Source: Fibrobacter sp. UWR4 (GTDB lineage: Bacteria > Fibrobacterota > Fibrobacteria > Fibrobacterales > Fibrobacteraceae). Taken from it: DNA of 64,000 nt. This document shows, in pieces, positions 1 through 8,704 of the stretch. The notes below the pieces were generated by a model, which did not search any database, had not been told where the DNA came from, and was given only the letters and a program-made list of their open reading frames with translations. A program made the position numbers and the translations under genes. The stretch's first letter is position 1. Each line of letters begins with the position of its first letter. The stretch is from the NCBI RefSeq assembly GCF_003149045.1, contig NZ_QGDU01000011.1, positions 37,640-101,639 on the forward strand, in the 5' to 3' direction.

Positions 1-73
1 CAAACAAATCGTCTAGTTTTTCGCCAGAGTATTCCTCGTAGGCATCCAGATGGCAATGGGAATCGATAAACAT
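1..73 (-). CDS. TatD-family metal-dependent hydrolase, 5' end only
   Basis: Only the first 24 codons lie in the window; the gene runs off its left edge. The visible N-terminus begins MFIDSHCHLDAY, the HxH metal-binding motif that opens TatD/YcfH-type nucleases of the amidohydrolase fold. The start is the ATG at 73-71. No Shine-Dalgarno sequence is visible before it; the upstream DNA is G-rich repeat. It is transcribed in the same direction as the greB-like gene. A second, divergent TatD-like gene lies at 12.2-13.0 kb. The family assignment rests on the motif alone, so the exact substrate is open. Confidence 0.8.
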   Translation of the reverse strand, partial: MFIDSHCHLDAYEEYSGEKLDDLF

Positions 74-165
74 AATTTTTAGGGGTTAGGGGATTTTAGA
101 GGCTAGGGTCTAGGGTCTAGGGGATTTTAGGGGTTAGGGGCTAGGTTCTAGGGGTTAGGGCGTCT
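74..165. repeat. G-rich degenerate TTAGGGG-type repeat tract
   Basis: About 90 bases of runs such as AGGGGTTAGGGG, CTAGGGTCTAGGG and ATTTTAGGGGTTAGGGG, the last occurring twice. A C-rich counterpart (CTCTAGCCTCTAA and relatives) follows at about 240-285, so the tract has an imperfect inverted partner. It lies between greB and the TatD start. No coding capacity was seen. Confidence 0.6.
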
Positions 166-285
166 GGATGTGAGTGTTTGTGATTTCTAGATAGTTTCAT
201 CTTTAATTGTTCTTACGGAGTATTCTCGACATCCCTAGTTTCTAGTCTCTCTACCCTTTAATCTCTAGCCTCTAATTTCTAATCT

Positions 286-753
286 CTAGTAACTCACTTC
301 CACGATTTCGTAGGTGATGGTGCCGCGGGGGGCCTGGACTTGAACCTGTTCACCCTGTTTTTTGCCCATAAGGGCTTCTCCCACGGGGGATTTCATGCTG
401 ATTTTGCCCTGGAGAGGGTCGATTTCCTTGTCACCCACAATCTGGTAGGTCTTTTCGCGCTTGGTCTTGATGTCTTTCAGCTTGATGGTTGCGCCAAAGC
501 GGATGGAACCGTCGTCGGATGCCATGCTTTCCACGACTTGCGCACCGTCCAGAATGCGGTCCAGCTCGCGGAGGCGGCGGTCAATTTCACGGACTCTCAT
601 GCGGCCGTAGGTATAGGCGGCGTTTTCACTGCGGTCCCCTTCGGCAGCGGCTGCCTGGACCTGGTTGATCATGGCGGGGCGCTCCACATACTTGAGCTGT
701 TCCCACTCGGCCTTGAACTTCTCGAAGCCTTCTTTTGAAATAAGGTGTTTCAT
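286..753 (-). CDS. greB: Transcript cleavage factor, GreB-like
   Basis: This 155-residue protein has the usual length of Gre factors, which enter the RNA polymerase secondary channel and stimulate cleavage of backtracked RNA. The N-terminal coiled coil carries the tip GDRSEN at residues 39-44, giving the acidic pair D40/E43, followed by YTYGRMRVREIDRR. That block is closer to GreB (GDRSENADY...REIDRR) than to GreA (GDLKENAEY). The C-terminal FKBP-like half is present (IVGDKEIDP, SPVGEALMG). The ATG at 753 has no Shine-Dalgarno sequence and sits 6 nt after a TACATT hexamer. It is divergent from the DUF2062-DUF1015 gene; the two promoters lie in the same 58-bp gap. Confidence 0.88.
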   Translation of the reverse strand: MKHLISKEGFEKFKAEWEQLKYVERPAMINQVQAAAAEGDRSENAAYTYGRMRVREIDRRLRELDRILDGAQVVESMASDDGSIRFGATIKLKDIKTKREKTYQIVGDKEIDPLQGKISMKSPVGEALMGKKQGEQVQVQAPRGTITYEIVEVSY

Positions 754-759
754 ACCCTA

Positions 760-789
760 AATGTAGAAAAATACACTGTCCCTTGTAAA
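760..789 (-). promoter_or_regulatory. Promoter of the greB-like gene
   Basis: On the minus strand a TTTACA (784-789) is followed after 18 bp by TACATT (760-765), which ends 6 nt before the ATG. A start point 6-8 nt downstream would fall on or next to the ATG, so the transcript may be leaderless. Confidence 0.5.
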
Positions 790-811
790 TTTTTGCTATC
801 TTTGGCTTTGT

Positions 812-2662
812 ATGAGCGTATTGGATAAGCTACCTAAAAGAAGGCGGGAATCGAAGTATAAGCGATTGAGTCGCATTTACTACAATCGCATGTTCCCAAA
901 GAATCAGGACGCTATCCGTGTAGCCTGGTCTGTCTTTGCAGGCGTTTTTATCGGAATTTGGCCTACCATCGGCGTAGCGATTATTCTGACGGTAGCATTC
1001 TGTGCTCTTTTCAAGTTGCCTAAGGTTCCTGGGGTGGTATCCTCCTTTGTGGCCAACCCCTTTACCCAGTTTGGCATTTTTTACCCGTCCGGATATTTTA
1101 TCGGCTGCAAGATTGTTAATCCCGATAAGATTAATTTTGACTTCCTGTCGGAAATGGAAGGGCTTTCTTTCAAGAACTGCGTAACGGTCGTCAAGAACTT
1201 GGCGCTGAATGCTCCGGACCATTTAATCGCCTTCCTTATTGGCATTACCATCGTGGCTGCCATTGGTGGCGTTATCTTTTTCTTTCTAGCTTATTTCGTT
1301 GTGAGTCACCGTCGAAGAAAGTGGATCGCCAAGAAGAACGGTTTTATTCACAACCTGATTTCAGAAGACGAAGTTTTAATCAAAGAATCACGCAACAAAG
1401 GAAAACCTATGATGCACATCTACCCGTTCAAGGCCCTTCGCCCGGTTGATCCCGCCGAAGCCAAGAACATCTCCGCTCTCCCGTACGACGTGATGAACCG
1501 CGCTGAAGCCAAGGAAATGGCTCAGGGCCTTCCTCACTCCTACCTCCGCGTTACCCGTTCCGAACTGGAACTGGACGACAACCTGGATGCATATGATCCC
1601 AAGGTTTATGCACACGCTCGTGCAAACCTGGACAAGATGATTGCTGATGGCGTTATCGCTTACGACAAGAAGGATTGCCTCTACATTTATCGCCAGACCA
1701 TGAATGGTCGTGAACAGTACGGTCTCGTTTGCTGCGTTCCGGCTGCTGACTATTTCGATGGCACCATCAAGAAGCACGAACTTACCCGCGCCGACAAGGA
1801 AGAAGACCGTCTCCGCCACGTTCTCGGCACCAACGCCAACACCGGTCCGGTGTTCCTGACCTACCGCGACGAAGGTCAGTTCGCATTGCTGGCTGACGTG
1901 ATCAAGACTGCTCCCACCTATGACTTCGTTACCGAAGCTGATGGCTTTGGCCACACCGTGTGGGTTATCGAAGACGACGCTAAGATTGCCGCTATCCGCA
2001 AGGCTTTCGAAGCTGTTCCCGTTAGCTACATCGCGGACGGTCACCACCGTAGTGCTGCAGGCGCTCGCGCTGCAAGCTTCCGCGCTGAAGAAGCCAAGAA
2101 GGCTGGCACCTACACTGGTGAAGAAGAATTCAACCGCTATCTCGCAATCCTGTTCCCCAGCACCCAGCTGAAGATCCTGGACTACAACCGCGTTCTCAAG
2201 TCTCTGAACGGCCGTACTCCGGAACAGCTCATGGCTGAAATGGAAAAGGTTTTCGACATTGCTCCTCTCGCAGAAATGCAGAGCCCGGCAAAGCAGAACC
2301 AGGTCAACTTCTACATGGGCGGCAAGTGGTATGCTTGCACCTTCAAGGCTCAGTACTTGAAGAATCTCGGCCCGGTAGACAGCCTCGACGTGGCTCTCCT
2401 CCAGAAGCTCATCCTCAAGCCGCTCTTTGATGTGGACGATCCTCGTACCTCCAAGAACATCGACTTCGTCGGTGGTATCCGTGGTCTCGGCGAACTGGTA
2501 AAGCGCGTCGATAGCGGCGAATGCACTTGCGCATTTGCTATGTACCCGACCACCTTGGATCAGCTCATGAACATCGCCGACGCTGGCGAAATCATGCCGC
2601 CCAAGAGCACCTGGTTCGAACCCAAGCTCCGCGACGGTCTCCTGGTTCATACCTTGGATTAA
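812..2662 (+). CDS. DUF2062 membrane domain fused in frame to DUF1015
   Basis: One open frame of 616 codons joins two families normally met separately. Residues 1-199 form a DUF2062 protein: basic N-terminus, then hydrophobic segments around residues 35-75 and 140-160, with the SVFAGVFIGIWPTIG motif. Residues 200-616 form a complete DUF1015 protein starting MMHIYPFKALRP, containing SYIADGHHRSAAGARA and ending normally. An ATG at 1409 at the junction is preceded by AAAGGA, so the DUF1015 half may also be translated separately. The DUF1015 half shows the codon bias of highly expressed genes here; the N-terminal half does not. Neither family has a settled biochemical role. The ATG at 812 sits 9 nt after TATCTT and lacks a Shine-Dalgarno sequence. 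Confidence 0.8.
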   Translation: MSVLDKLPKRRRESKYKRLSRIYYNRMFPKNQDAIRVAWSVFAGVFIGIWPTIGVAIILTVAFCALFKLPKVPGVVSSFVANPFTQFGIFYPSGYFIGCKIVNPDKINFDFLSEMEGLSFKNCVTVVKNLALNAPDHLIAFLIGITIVAAIGGVIFFFLAYFVVSHRRRKWIAKKNGFIHNLISEDEVLIKESRNKGKPMMHIYPFKALRPVDPAEAKNISALPYDVMNRAEAKEMAQGLPHSYLRVTRSELELDDNLDAYDPKVYAHARANLDKMIADGVIAYDKKDCLYIYRQTMNGREQYGLVCCVPAADYFDGTIKKHELTRADKEEDRLRHVLGTNANTGPVFLTYRDEGQFALLADVIKTAPTYDFVTEADGFGHTVWVIEDDAKIAAIRKAFEAVPVSYIADGHHRSAAGARAASFRAEEAKKAGTYTGEEEFNRYLAILFPSTQLKILDYNRVLKSLNGRTPEQLMAEMEKVFDIAPLAEMQSPAKQNQVNFYMGGKWYACTFKAQYLKNLGPVDSLDVALLQKLILKPLFDVDDPRTSKNIDFVGGIRGLGELVKRVDSGECTCAFAMYPTTLDQLMNIADAGEIMPPKSTWFEPKLRDGLLVHTLD

Positions 2663-2716
2663 TGCAGAAATAGAATCTGCTGAAGCTACCTTAAAACAGT
2701 AGCTATGCAAATAGGG

Positions 2717-2752
2717 AAGGCGTCTAGATTTCTAGACGCCTTTCTTGTATTC
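2717..2752 (+). terminator. Rho-independent terminator after the DUF1015 domain
   Basis: A 12-bp inverted repeat (AAGGCGTCTAGA / TCTAGACGCCTT) is followed by a T-rich stretch. It lies 55 nt after the stop codon. Confidence 0.8.
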
Positions 2753-2797
2753 TTTAAGATAATCTGCGGGACTGATCCGCTAGTGACTGGAAGAACC

Positions 2798-3982
2798 TTA
2801 TTTTTGATTGGATTCTTTTTTCATCACAGGCTTAGGTAATTTTGCGGGCTTAGTTTCTTTGGAAGTTTCTTCCTCGGGCTCTTCGCTGGAATTAAACCAT
2901 TCCGTCACTGCATTTATGGCCTGGCTGAATGTTTCCGAAGCCAGTCTTGCTGCGGTCTGGATCTTTCTGATGGCAGGAACGATGACTCCGTTCTGGATTT
3001 TGGTGGGTGTTTCCATAATGCTTCCAGAGATTTTGTCCGCTGTCACATAACCGGACTCACGAGAGTCGGGGCAGTGGTCTCCTTTACTGCACACCAGATA
3101 GTAGCAGTCGTCCTCGATGACGATGGTGGTGATGGGCTCGATGATTTCTTCCACCACTTGAGTTTTTGTCGTGTCTACAGATTCCTGGGCTATGGAATCC
3201 TGTTTGGCGATTGAATCCTTGTGAAGAGAGTCTTGAGTCAGGGTGTCCTTGGAAATTGAAGGTGCCTGGGGAATGATTTTCTTGGTTCCGCGGAAAATCT
3301 TGCGTCTTAGGGAAATGGGGGCGTTTCCAGGTTCATCTTGACGAATCTGGGTTTCGATGAGGAAACGATCCTGCCAGGGAAGGAAATCTATTTCGTTCAA
3401 GCTGACCTGTCGATTGGCTATTTTTGTTGCGCCTACACGATCCAGGCCGATTTCATGTTCGCCTTGCCAAAGGGTTGTTTTTACGACAATATGCTGGCCT
3501 TTATCGCGGAGGTAGGCGATAACGTAGTCCTGTTCCACATCGTTTAAATCCTGGAATTGAAGGGTGTCACCGGCCTTCGGTACGTAAAAAGATCTACTCT
3601 GGATAAATGAATCTTCATTTTTCCATTTGAATTTTTTTCGTGGTGTCGTTACCTGACCTTTGTCGTTAATCTGGATTGTATCTCCGGGCTGGCCTAGGAT
3701 TTTCCGGATCAAGTTTTCGTTGCCCGGCCTGCTTTCCAGTACGACATCGCCTTCTTTGAAGTTGATAAGGCAATTGGGAAGTTTGCACATCCAGATGACA
3801 GAACGCTCCTTGAAATCTGGAGCCATGGAGGTGTCCATGAGGCGCAGGGGAACAAAGGCGTAATAGCGAGCGACGCAGGATACTCCCAGAAAGACGAGAA
3901 GCACAAAGAACAGCGCAAAAACGTGCCGCTTGGAGTTTTTGCGGTGAAGTCTCTTCAGCTTCTGCTTCAGGGAGAATGCCAT
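2798..3982 (-). CDS. lepB: Signal peptidase I-like protein (S26) with Arg at the Lys position
   Basis: Type I signal peptidases cut signal peptides at the outer face of the inner membrane. This 394-residue protein has one N-terminal membrane segment (about 20-40), the Ser box around S52 (MDTSMAPDF), the box LIRKILGQPGD at 91-101, and a late GDHCPDSRESGYV box at 301-313. In LepB and SipS the third box reads IKR with the first Lys catalytic; here the order is I-R-K, so Arg93 takes the Lys position. A long insertion rich in Lys, Asp, Ser and Thr (about 225-285) precedes the last box. It lies 32 nt downstream of lepA on the same strand, the lepA-lepB order known from E. coli. Activity is therefore uncertain although the family is clear. 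Confidence 0.75.
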   Translation of the reverse strand: MAFSLKQKLKRLHRKNSKRHVFALFFVLLVFLGVSCVARYYAFVPLRLMDTSMAPDFKERSVIWMCKLPNCLINFKEGDVVLESRPGNENLIRKILGQPGDTIQINDKGQVTTPRKKFKWKNEDSFIQSRSFYVPKAGDTLQFQDLNDVEQDYVIAYLRDKGQHIVVKTTLWQGEHEIGLDRVGATKIANRQVSLNEIDFLPWQDRFLIETQIRQDEPGNAPISLRRKIFRGTKKIIPQAPSISKDTLTQDSLHKDSIAKQDSIAQESVDTTKTQVVEEIIEPITTIVIEDDCYYLVCSKGDHCPDSRESGYVTADKISGSIMETPTKIQNGVIVPAIRKIQTAARLASETFSQAINAVTEWFNSSEEPEEETSKETKPAKLPKPVMKKESNQK

Positions 3983-4014
3983 ATGCCTTGTTCTTTCTGC
4001 TAACCCGATAGCGA

Positions 4015-5838
4015 TTAGTCTTCGCCACCGCCAGAGGAATTATCAGAGAGGCTGAGCACAGCGAGGAATGCCTTCTGGGGCACTTCCACGGAGCCGATGC
4101 TCTTCATGCGCTTCTTACCTTCCTTCTGCTTTTCCAGGAGCTTGCGCTTACGGGTGATGTCACCGCCATAGCACTTGGCAAGCACGTCCTTACGGACAGC
4201 CTTTACGGTGCTTCTGCTGATGATCTTTCCGCCGATGGCACCCTGGATGGCCACGTCGAACTGCTGACGGGGAATGAGGTCCTTCAGCTTCACGCAGATG
4301 GCGTTGGCGTAGGTATGGGCCTTTTCGCGATGAATAATCACGGAGAATGCGTCCACCGGATCACCGTTCAAAAGAATGTCCAGCTTCACCAGGTTGTTCT
4401 GGCGGTAGCCCATGGGGGCGTAATCCAGACCTGCGTAACCGCGGCTCACGGACTTGAGACGGTCATAGAAGTCGAACATGATTTCTGCCAGGGGCAGGTT
4501 GTATTTCAAGATGCACTTGGTTTCGTCCAGGTATTCCATGGTCTCGAATTCGCCACGCTTTTCGTCGCAGAGAGTCATGAGGGCGCCCACGAATTCTTTG
4601 GGCGTAAAGATTTGAGCCTTTACATAGGGTTCTTCAATGTGGTCGTAGCGGCTGGCGTCGGGAAGCTTGCTGGGGCTTTCAATCTTGATCATTTCGCCAT
4701 CGCTCATGTAGACGTGGTATTCCACGTTGGGAACGGTAGTGATGATGTCCACGTTAAATTCGCGGTCCAGGCGTTCCTGCACGATTTCCATGTGCAGAAG
4801 TCCCAAGAAGCCTGTACGGAAACCAAAGCCAAGTGCTTCGGAAGTTTCCGGTTCCCAGGTGAGGGCGGAGTCGTTCAGGCGCAGCTTTTCGAGGGCTTCG
4901 CGCAAATCCTTGTAATCTTCCGGATTGATGGGGTAGATACCGGAGTAGATCATGGGGAGGATATCCTTGTAGCCGGGCAGCGGTTCTGCGGCAGGATTTG
5001 CAGCATCGGTCAAGGTATCGCCGATCTTTACGTCGCTAATGGTCTTCACGTTGGCAAGCACATAGCCTACCATGCCTGCGGTCAGTTCCGGCTTGGGATC
5101 ACGACGCATGCTGAAAGTACCCACTTCGGTGACCATGTATTCACCGCCGGTCTTCATCATGCGGATTTTCATGCCGGGCTTCAGGGTGCCTTCTACAATA
5201 CGGATGTAGTTGATCACGCCGCGGTAGGAATCGTAGACAGAGTCGAAAATCAAAGCCTTCAGAGGCTTGTCGGATTCGCCCTGGGGGGCGGGGATTTCGT
5301 CTACGATCTTGTCCAGAACCTGTTCCACGTTCAGGCCGGTCTTTGCAGAAATGCGGGGAATCTTATCCGGGTCGTAACCCAGCAGGTCGCCAATCATCTG
5401 GGCGAAATGGTCGGGCTGAGCGCCCGGCAAATCTACTTTGTTCAAAACGGGAATGACTTCCAGGTTGTTTTCGATAGCCAGATACAAGTTAGAGAGAGTC
5501 TGGGCTTCGATGCCCTGGCTTGCGTCCACCACCAGGATGGCACCTTCGCATGCGGCCAGGGAACGGCTCACTTCGTATGTAAAGTCCACATGCCCCGGGG
5601 TGTCGATCATGTTCAGGATGTATTCCTTGCCGTCCCGTTCGTACACCATACGGATGGCATGTGCCTTGATGGTAATGCCGCGTTCGCGCTCCAGGTCCAT
5701 GTCGTCCAGGAGCTGGTTCATCATTTCGTTCTTAGAAACTGTCTTGGTAAGCTCAATCATACGGTCTGCCAGGGTAGATTTACCGTGGTCGATGTGAGCG
5801 ATAATGCTAAAGTTTCTGATATTGTCGTTTTGAGCCAT
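4015..5838 (-). CDS. lepA: Elongation factor 4 (LepA), translational GTPase
   Basis: LepA is a ribosome-dependent GTPase implicated in back-translocation and initiation. The 607-residue length is typical. Visible motifs are the P-loop [14 protein letters not shown] near residue 17, the switch region [17 protein letters not shown] (G3) and NKVDLPGA (G4), followed by domains II-III and the LepA-specific C-terminus with [22 protein letters not shown]. The ATG at 5838 has a weak GGGA element upstream. It is the first gene of a pair with the signal-peptidase-like gene and is divergent from the cyclophilin gene. Confidence 0.97.
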   Translation of the reverse strand: MAQNDNIRNFSIIAHIDHGKSTLADRMIELTKTVSKNEMMNQLLDDMDLERERGITIKAHAIRMVYERDGKEYILNMIDTPGHVDFTYEVSRSLAACEGAILVVDASQGIEAQTLSNLYLAIENNLEVIPVLNKVDLPGAQPDHFAQMIGDLLGYDPDKIPRISAKTGLNVEQVLDKIVDEIPAPQGESDKPLKALIFDSVYDSYRGVINYIRIVEGTLKPGMKIRMMKTGGEYMVTEVGTFSMRRDPKPELTAGMVGYVLANVKTISDVKIGDTLTDAANPAAEPLPGYKDILPMIYSGIYPINPEDYKDLREALEKLRLNDSALTWEPETSEALGFGFRTGFLGLLHMEIVQERLDREFNVDIITTVPNVEYHVYMSDGEMIKIESPSKLPDASRYDHIEEPYVKAQIFTPKEFVGALMTLCDEKRGEFETMEYLDETKCILKYNLPLAEIMFDFYDRLKSVSRGYAGLDYAPMGYRQNNLVKLDILLNGDPVDAFSVIIHREKAHTYANAICVKLKDLIPRQQFDVAIQGAIGGKIISRSTVKAVRKDVLAKCYGGDITRKRKLLEKQKEGKKRMKSIGSVEVPQKAFLAVLSLSDNSSGGGED

Positions 5839-5995
5839 ATTGTCCCGTTATAATTTTTGCGGTAAATATAGAAAATGGTGCAAGAATGTTGGAAAAATGC
5901 GCTCTAATTGGGGGAGGGTTGACAATAGAACGTTTCTAAAAAATCTATATTCTGTTTACAAATTGAATCTTAAATACGATTACATAATAGGATCT

Positions 5996-6529
5996 ATGAA
6001 AATCGTTAAAAAACTATTGTTTGCGGCTTTATTAAGCGGCCTTGTTTCCGTAAGCTGTGCAAAGGTCAAGACCTTTGATAAGGATTATTCCGGCATTAAG
6101 GAAATCGAAGCCACTATTCAAACCCACGAAGGAGAGATTGTCCTTTCCCTGGATTTCAAGTCCGCTCCCAACACAGTTGCGAATTTTGTAGAACTTGCGA
6201 ATAGCGGGTTCTATGATGGCCTGACTTTCCATCGCGTCATTCCCGGTTTCATGATTCAGGGGGGTGACCCTAAAGGGAATGGACAAGGTGGCCCTGATTA
6301 CACCTTCAAGGATGAATTCAGCAAGCTGACCCACGAGGAAGGTGTTATCTCCATGGCGAACCGTGGACCTAACACTAATGGCTCCCAGTTTTTCATCACC
6401 CAGACGCCGCAACACCACCTGGACGGAAAGCACTCTGTCTTTGGTAAGGTCATTAAGGGTCTGGATGTGGTCTGCCGTATCGAGCAGAACGATCCCATTA
6501 TAAACATCAAAATTGTGGAAAAGAAGTAA
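5996..6529 (+). CDS. Lipoprotein cyclophilin-type peptidyl-prolyl isomerase
   Basis: The product is a cyclophilin: residues from about 38 on carry the EGEIVLSLDFKSAPNTVANF strand, FHRVIPGFMIQGGDPKGNG and NGSQFFITQ, covering the active-site Arg, Gln and Phe. The frame is open further upstream, but the ATG at 5996 is preferred because it gives MKIVKKLLFAALLSGL with a Cys at about residue 22 (VSVSC), a lipoprotein signal, and has AGGA in front. It would fold proteins in the periplasm. The basic zinc-finger gene starts 3 nt after the stop, so the two are probably cotranscribed. Confidence 0.9.
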   Translation: MKIVKKLLFAALLSGLVSVSCAKVKTFDKDYSGIKEIEATIQTHEGEIVLSLDFKSAPNTVANFVELANSGFYDGLTFHRVIPGFMIQGGDPKGNGQGGPDYTFKDEFSKLTHEEGVISMANRGPNTNGSQFFITQTPQHHLDGKHSVFGKVIKGLDVVCRIEQNDPIINIKIVEKK

Positions 6530-6532
6530 CCT

Positions 6533-7675
6533 ATGAGTTCTAAGAAAGCATCGACAAAGGAAACCAAGACTGCTGCTAAGAAGCCTGCTGCAAAGCCCGC
6601 TTCCAAGGCCGCAGCAAAGCCTGCAAAGGCAGCTGAAAAGAAGCCTGCCGCAAAGGCTAAGGCTCCTGAAAAGAAGCCCGCAGCAAAGACTGCCACCGCT
6701 AGTGCAGCCAAGAAGCCTGCACCTAAGGCTGCTGCAAAGGAAACCAAGGTTACCGCAAAGGCAAAAACTGCTGCAAAGGTTGTTGCAAAGCCTGCACCTA
6801 AGGCTGCTGCAAAACCTGCCAAGAAGGAAGCTCCTGCAAAGGCTGCACCTAAGGCCGCCGCAAAGCCTGCACCTAAGGCTGCAGCAAAGCCTGTCAAGAA
6901 GGATGCTCCTGTAAAGGAAGCTCCCAAGGCCACAAAGTCCGTTAAGGAAGTGGAAGCCAAGGCTAAGGCCAAGGCTGTAAAGGCTGCAGAGAAGCCTGTA
7001 GAGAAACCGGTTGAAAAGGCTTCTGCAAAGGCTTCCAAGGCTAAGGCTCCCAAGCAGGATGTCGCCACTGAAGTTGAAAAGGTTGTTGAAGCCGCTCCTG
7101 TAGAAACTGCTGCAAAGAGTAAAAAGGTAAACGACGCTGAAACTAAGGTTGCAAAGGAAGGGAAGCCTGCTAACGATTACGATTATGCAGTCCTCCTGGA
7201 AGGCGTAAAGAAACTGTCCAAGTCTATCATGTTCGTCGAAGTGGATGAACAGGAAGACCGTTCCAACAAGAAGAAGATGTCTTCTGAAATGAAGAATCTG
7301 GAAATGAAGCCCACCGCTTCTATCCGTCGTAAGAGTTCTCTTGCTGAAGAAACTCAGGAAGAATTGACCGAACGTATCTTGAAGGAACTGGAAGAACAGA
7401 ATCTTGCCTTCGAACGCGAAGCTGCGACCCAGATGTGTACTCGTTGTAACCGTAACCTTGTGTCCCCGGAATTCTGGGTGGACAAGCACCTGGGCTACTG
7501 CGAAGAATGCGCTATGATCCTTAAGCTTGGCCAGTCCAAGGAAGCCCGTAAGGTGGAATACCAGCTGGGCGCCCTGGGCGGTGACTCCCTGGACGAAGAA
7601 GATGATGAAATCATGGGTCCGGATGCAGACGATCTGAAGGAAGCTGAAGAAGATCTCGCCGATATGGATGATTAA
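6533..7675 (+). CDS. Histone H1-like Lys/Ala/Pro-rich protein with C-terminal C4 zinc finger
   Basis: Residues 1 to about 200 are low-complexity KKPAAKPA / KAAPKAAAKPA repeats like bacterial H1-like nucleoid proteins (HctB, AlgP type). A charged helical stretch follows, then CTRC-X17-CEEC near residues 302-326, the same C-X2-C-X17-C-X2-C spacing as DksA/TraR, and finally a very acidic tail (DEEDDEIMGPDADDLKEAEE). The product therefore has a basic DNA-binding arm, a DksA-type metal site and an acidic tail. A nucleoid or RNA-polymerase role is inference. It follows the cyclophilin gene by 3 nt. The GCT/GCA-AAG repeats are prone to slippage, so the arm length may vary between strains. Confidence 0.75.
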   Translation: MSSKKASTKETKTAAKKPAAKPASKAAAKPAKAAEKKPAAKAKAPEKKPAAKTATASAAKKPAPKAAAKETKVTAKAKTAAKVVAKPAPKAAAKPAKKEAPAKAAPKAAAKPAPKAAAKPVKKDAPVKEAPKATKSVKEVEAKAKAKAVKAAEKPVEKPVEKASAKASKAKAPKQDVATEVEKVVEAAPVETAAKSKKVNDAETKVAKEGKPANDYDYAVLLEGVKKLSKSIMFVEVDEQEDRSNKKKMSSEMKNLEMKPTASIRRKSSLAEETQEELTERILKELEEQNLAFEREAATQMCTRCNRNLVSPEFWVDKHLGYCEECAMILKLGQSKEARKVEYQLGALGGDSLDEEDDEIMGPDADDLKEAEEDLADMDD

Positions 7676-7676
7676 G

Positions 7677-7693
7677 GACTCGCTTTGCGAGTC
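7677..7693. repeat. Small palindrome GACTCGC-TTT-GCGAGTC
   Basis: A perfect 7-bp stem with a TTT loop directly after the stop of the zinc-finger gene. A GC-rich stretch with related motifs (GCGCTTACGCTCGC) continues to about 7800; no gene was recognised there. Confidence 0.55.
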
Positions 7694-7870
7694 TACTAAT
7701 GAAGCTGCGCTTACGCTCGCTTAAAGGCGGGCGGGGCCCAAGCTCGGAGTTGCGAAGGCCGCACGGGCCCCTCCCGCACCCTCCCCATCCTAGGCCGACG
7801 CGCAAGCAGGTTAGAACATTATCGCAGAAAAAACTTCTTTTTAAAAAGATTGTTTCTGCAAAAAAAAAGA

Positions 7871-7905
7871 AAGACGGGTTTTGGCCCGTCTTCTTTTGTT
7901 TTAAA
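7871..7905 (+). terminator. Terminator between the zinc-finger gene and lexA
   Basis: An AAGACGGG / CCCGTCTT stem with a 6-nt loop is followed by TCTTTTGTTTT. A-rich sequence on the other side makes it usable for lexA on the minus strand as well. Confidence 0.75.
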
Positions 7906-7934
7906 TGGTACAAGTTTTTTAGATAAACTAGAAA

Positions 7935-8645
7935 CTAGTTGATCTTGCGCATGACGCCGATGACGCGACCTGCGATGGAGAAATCCTTATCCTTTTTGAC
8001 GATGATGGGACTGTAGGTCGGGTTGGCGGGGCGCAGTTCCACATGGGTGGGGGCCGGATGGTAATACTTGACGGTTGCTTCGTTATCCACCTGGGCAACG
8101 ATGATTTCACCGCGATCAGCAGTCTTCTGCTGACGGGCAAATACCAGGTCGCCATCAAAGATTCCTGCGTTGATCATGGAGTCGCCCTTCACGCGGAGGG
8201 CGAACACGTCGGTACGGCAAGCCAGGAAGTCGCGGTCAATGGTGACGGTGCCTTCCAGGTTCTGAACTGCCAGGATGGGAGTACCTGCGGCAACGCGACC
8301 GACGATAGGAATTTCGATAGTGTTGCTGGGGGCGATATCCTTGACTTCTTCGTTACCGTTGGCCACAATTTCGATACCGCGGCTCAGGCGGGGAGAACGG
8401 TTGATGTAACCCTTCTTGATGAGGGCTGCAAGAATGGAGCGAACGCCATTGGTGGAGGAAATTTCGAAATGGTTGCCGATTTCGCGGACGGTAGGCGGCA
8501 TACGATTTTCCTTGGAATACTTCTTGATGTATTCCAGGATTTCTTCCTGACGCTTGGTCAGTTCCTTGCGGGGGCTTGCGTCGCTATAAGTATCGTTTTC
8601 AACTTCGCGATCGAAAGCGGGACTGATAATATTCGGTTTTTCCAT
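7935..8645 (-). CDS. lexA: LexA, SOS repressor
   Basis: LexA represses DNA-damage genes and cleaves itself when RecA is activated. In this 236-residue protein the winged helix covers about residues 28-92, the cleavage site is Ala120-Gly121 (GRVAAGTP), and the catalytic dyad is Ser156 (GDSMINAG) and Lys193 (EATVKYY). The frame continues upstream, but the ATG at 8645 is right: GAGGT precedes it, and translation from further up would read through the promoter. The promoter carries a LexA box, so the gene is autoregulated. It is divergent from mfd. Confidence 0.96.
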   Translation of the reverse strand: MEKPNIISPAFDREVENDTYSDASPRKELTKRQEEILEYIKKYSKENRMPPTVREIGNHFEISSTNGVRSILAALIKKGYINRSPRLSRGIEIVANGNEEVKDIAPSNTIEIPIVGRVAAGTPILAVQNLEGTVTIDRDFLACRTDVFALRVKGDSMINAGIFDGDLVFARQQKTADRGEIIVAQVDNEATVKYYHPAPTHVELRPANPTYSPIIVKKDKDFSIAGRVIGVMRKIN

Positions 8646-8675
8646 CTTGTACCTCGTTAATTTTTTACGATAATA

Positions 8676-8704
8676 AATATAGTGCACTCTTGGGCAATTG
8701 TCAA
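8676..8704 (-). promoter_or_regulatory. lexA promoter, TTGACA-N17-TATATT
   Basis: On the minus strand the -35 is TTGACA (8699-8704) and the -10 is TATATT (8676-8681), with a 17-bp spacer. The LexA box fills most of the spacer. Confidence 0.8.
8683..8696 (-). promoter_or_regulatory. LexA box TGCCCAAGAGTGCA
   Basis: The minus-strand sequence matches TGCNCN4GTGCA, the LexA operator described for Fibrobacter succinogenes, at every fixed position. It lies between -35 and -10, 37 bp upstream of the lexA ATG. Confidence 0.85.

Noticed and set aside
1388..2710. 440-codon frame opposite the DUF1015 half
   Set aside because: Antisense to a recognised family with no independent start signals.
4315..5853. 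Long open frame opposite lepA
   Set aside because: It is antisense to an unmistakable lepA, has no recognisable domains and is rich in His/Val/Gly, as expected from the reverse of Ala/Asp/Glu codons.
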